Of a stretch of 54,381 bases of DNA, positions 53,524-54,381 are shown piece after piece (position 1 is the stretch's first letter; the number at the start of each line of letters is the position of its first letter). This DNA comes from Planctomycetaceae bacterium (GTDB taxonomy: Bacteria; Planctomycetota; Planctomycetia; Pirellulales; Pirellulaceae): assembly GCA_002724245.1 (NCBI GenBank), contig PBOG01000280.1, positions 1 to 54,381 of the forward strand, read 5' to 3'. The notes under the pieces are model-generated. The model saw only the letters and a program-made list of their open reading frames with translations, did not search any database and was not told the DNA's origin. Made by a program: the position numbers and the translations under genes.

Positions 53524-54381
53524 TCAGACCAGGCCAGGAATCGGCTGACCGTCGTCGAGCATCGGAATCGGACGCCCGCTGGGATCCTGGAATGAAGTTT
53601 CCGGAGCGATGCCGAGTACATGGAATACCGTCGCCATTAGATCTTGCGGTGTAACCAAGCCCGTTTGGGGTACCTCTGCCTTGGCCGAGGAAGCGCCGAC
53701 GACCTGGCCCACCTGGAGACCACCACCGGACAAAGCCAGGGTACTCAACGGTCCCCAATGGTCGCGCCCTGCGTTCTTGTTAATCCGTGGTGTACGACCG
53801 AATTCACCGGAGATTACCAGCAAGATGTTCTGGTCCAGGCCGCGCTGGTAGATGTCTTCGACGAAGGCCGAAACAGCCCGGTCCACTTGGGGCCCACGGC
53901 TGTTCATACCACCCTTGACGTTGCCGTGCATATCCCAGCCTTGGAGGGAGACGGCGACAAAACCGCATCCTGCTTCACACAAGCGGCGCGCCGTCAACAT
54001 GGAGGCGCCCAGGCCGCCACCGTACCGGGCTACCACTGCGGGATCCTCCTTGGCCAGATCGAATGCCTGGGGCGCTTTGCCGAGAATCAAGTTCAGTGCC
54101 TGTTGATTGAACCCGTCAATGCCGTCGATCACGCCGTGCGCATCGGTCTCTCTGCGCAACTGGTCCAGACTGGCAAGCAGCGACTTGCGGTCTTCGAGTT
54201 GCGAGACCTTGGTGGCCAGTTTCATGTTGTCGCGTGCGGGTCCACTGGGGGTAAATGGCGCATAGGACTTGCCGAGCCAGGCCGGCCCGGGGATGCGGGG
54301 CGCATCGTCATTGAATCCAATACGGCCCATTTGTACGTAAGTTGGCATGCCGGTACGTGTATGGTTGGGGCCGCGAACACG
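53524..54381 (-). CDS. DUF1501 domain protein, C-terminal part, cut by right window edge
   Basis: The minus-strand frame is open through base 54381 and ends at 53524, giving at least 286 residues without the N-terminus. The internal Met at 54348 is not a start. DUF1501 C-terminal landmarks are NILLVISGEFGRTPRINKNAGRDHWG, LALSGGGLQVGQVVG, and MATVFHVLGIAPETSFQDPSGRPIPML. This copy differs from the other three in the window (a GRPIPM ending and an AKAEVP segment), so it belongs to another DUF1501 subgroup. Whether a DUF1549 partner precedes it lies outside the window. Confidence 0.88.
   Translation of the reverse strand, partial: RVRGPNHTRTGMPTYVQMGRIGFNDDAPRIPGPAWLGKSYAPFTPSGPARDNMKLATKVSQLEDRKSLLASLDQLRRETDAHGVIDGIDGFNQQALNLILGKAPQAFDLAKEDPAVVARYGGGLGASMLTARRLCEAGCGFVAVSLQGWDMHGNVKGGMNSRGPQVDRAVSAFVEDIYQRGLDQNILLVISGEFGRTPRINKNAGRDHWGPLSTLALSGGGLQVGQVVGASSAKAEVPQTGLVTPQDLMATVFHVLGIAPETSFQDPSGRPIPMLDDGQPIPGLV

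Noticed and set aside
1-54381. Mobile element or phage island
   Set aside because: No transposase, integrase, terminal inverted repeats or tRNA target was seen. Local composition changes are limited to about 3.0-3.5 kb.

Overview
The window looks like a chromosomal segment of a planctomycete (phylum Planctomycetota, probably a Pirellulales/Planctomycetales relative). The evidence is gene content. It carries three adjacent DUF1549-DUF1553 / DUF1501 gene pairs plus a fourth, partial DUF1501 gene, one planctomycete-type cytochrome c domain, two sulfatases, exported Gfo/Idh/MocA and enolase-superfamily enzymes, two DUF4838 proteins and two CotH proteins. The DNA is GC-rich, and most long open frames antisense to genes are composition shadows. 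I see no rRNA, tRNA, CRISPR array, transposase or phage gene.

Layout. 1-2.9 kb (minus): the N-terminal part of a PEP/pyruvate-binding (PPDK/PEP-synthase-like) protein running off the left edge, and a winged-helix SAM methyltransferase split by an 11-bp tandem duplication. 2.9-3.9 kb: a stretch with lower-GC patches and small open frames. 3.9-5.0 kb: a leucine-rich-repeat protein. 5.1-8.3 kb (minus): a sulfatase fused through an EF-hand to a PhoPQ-type alpha/beta hydrolase. 8.5-11.5 kb: a DUF4013-TerB membrane protein, an SDR, and two small Cys-rich proteins, one fused to an ACT domain. 11.5-16.9 kb (minus): an exported amidohydrolase, a CotH gene broken by an in-frame ochre codon, and an ABC exporter. 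17.1-18.7 kb: a secreted glycosidase-like protein. 18.9-28 kb: a Gfo/Idh/MocA oxidoreductase and two divergent DUF1549-1553/DUF1501 pairs. 28.2-39.3 kb (minus): arylsulfatase, mandelate-racemase-like enzyme, EF-hand lipoprotein, DUF4838 protein, DUF4838-CBM9 protein and a BNR sialidase-like protein. 39.4-40.1 kb: a zinc-ribbon methyltransferase. 40.1-54.4 kb (minus): a third DUF1549-1553/DUF1501 pair, a tight three-gene operon (CotH, esterase, beta-propeller), a small membrane protein (plus), isochorismatase-like hydrolase, CocE-type hydrolase, amidohydrolase, esterase, and a DUF1501 protein open to the right edge.

Reading the genes together, most long products carry Sec, Tat-like or lipoprotein signals. 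They belong to families that attack sulfated or acylated polysaccharides (sulfatases, sialidase-like, DUF4838, esterases) or further process sugars and sugar acids (Gfo/Idh, enolase superfamily). No SusC/SusD, sigma/anti-sigma pair or TonB transporter is present, so this is not a canonical PUL. The least ordinary items are the sulfatase-esterase fusion, the zinc-ribbon-ACT fusion, two apparent single-event gene disruptions, and short tandem repeat arrays placed in gaps between convergent genes.
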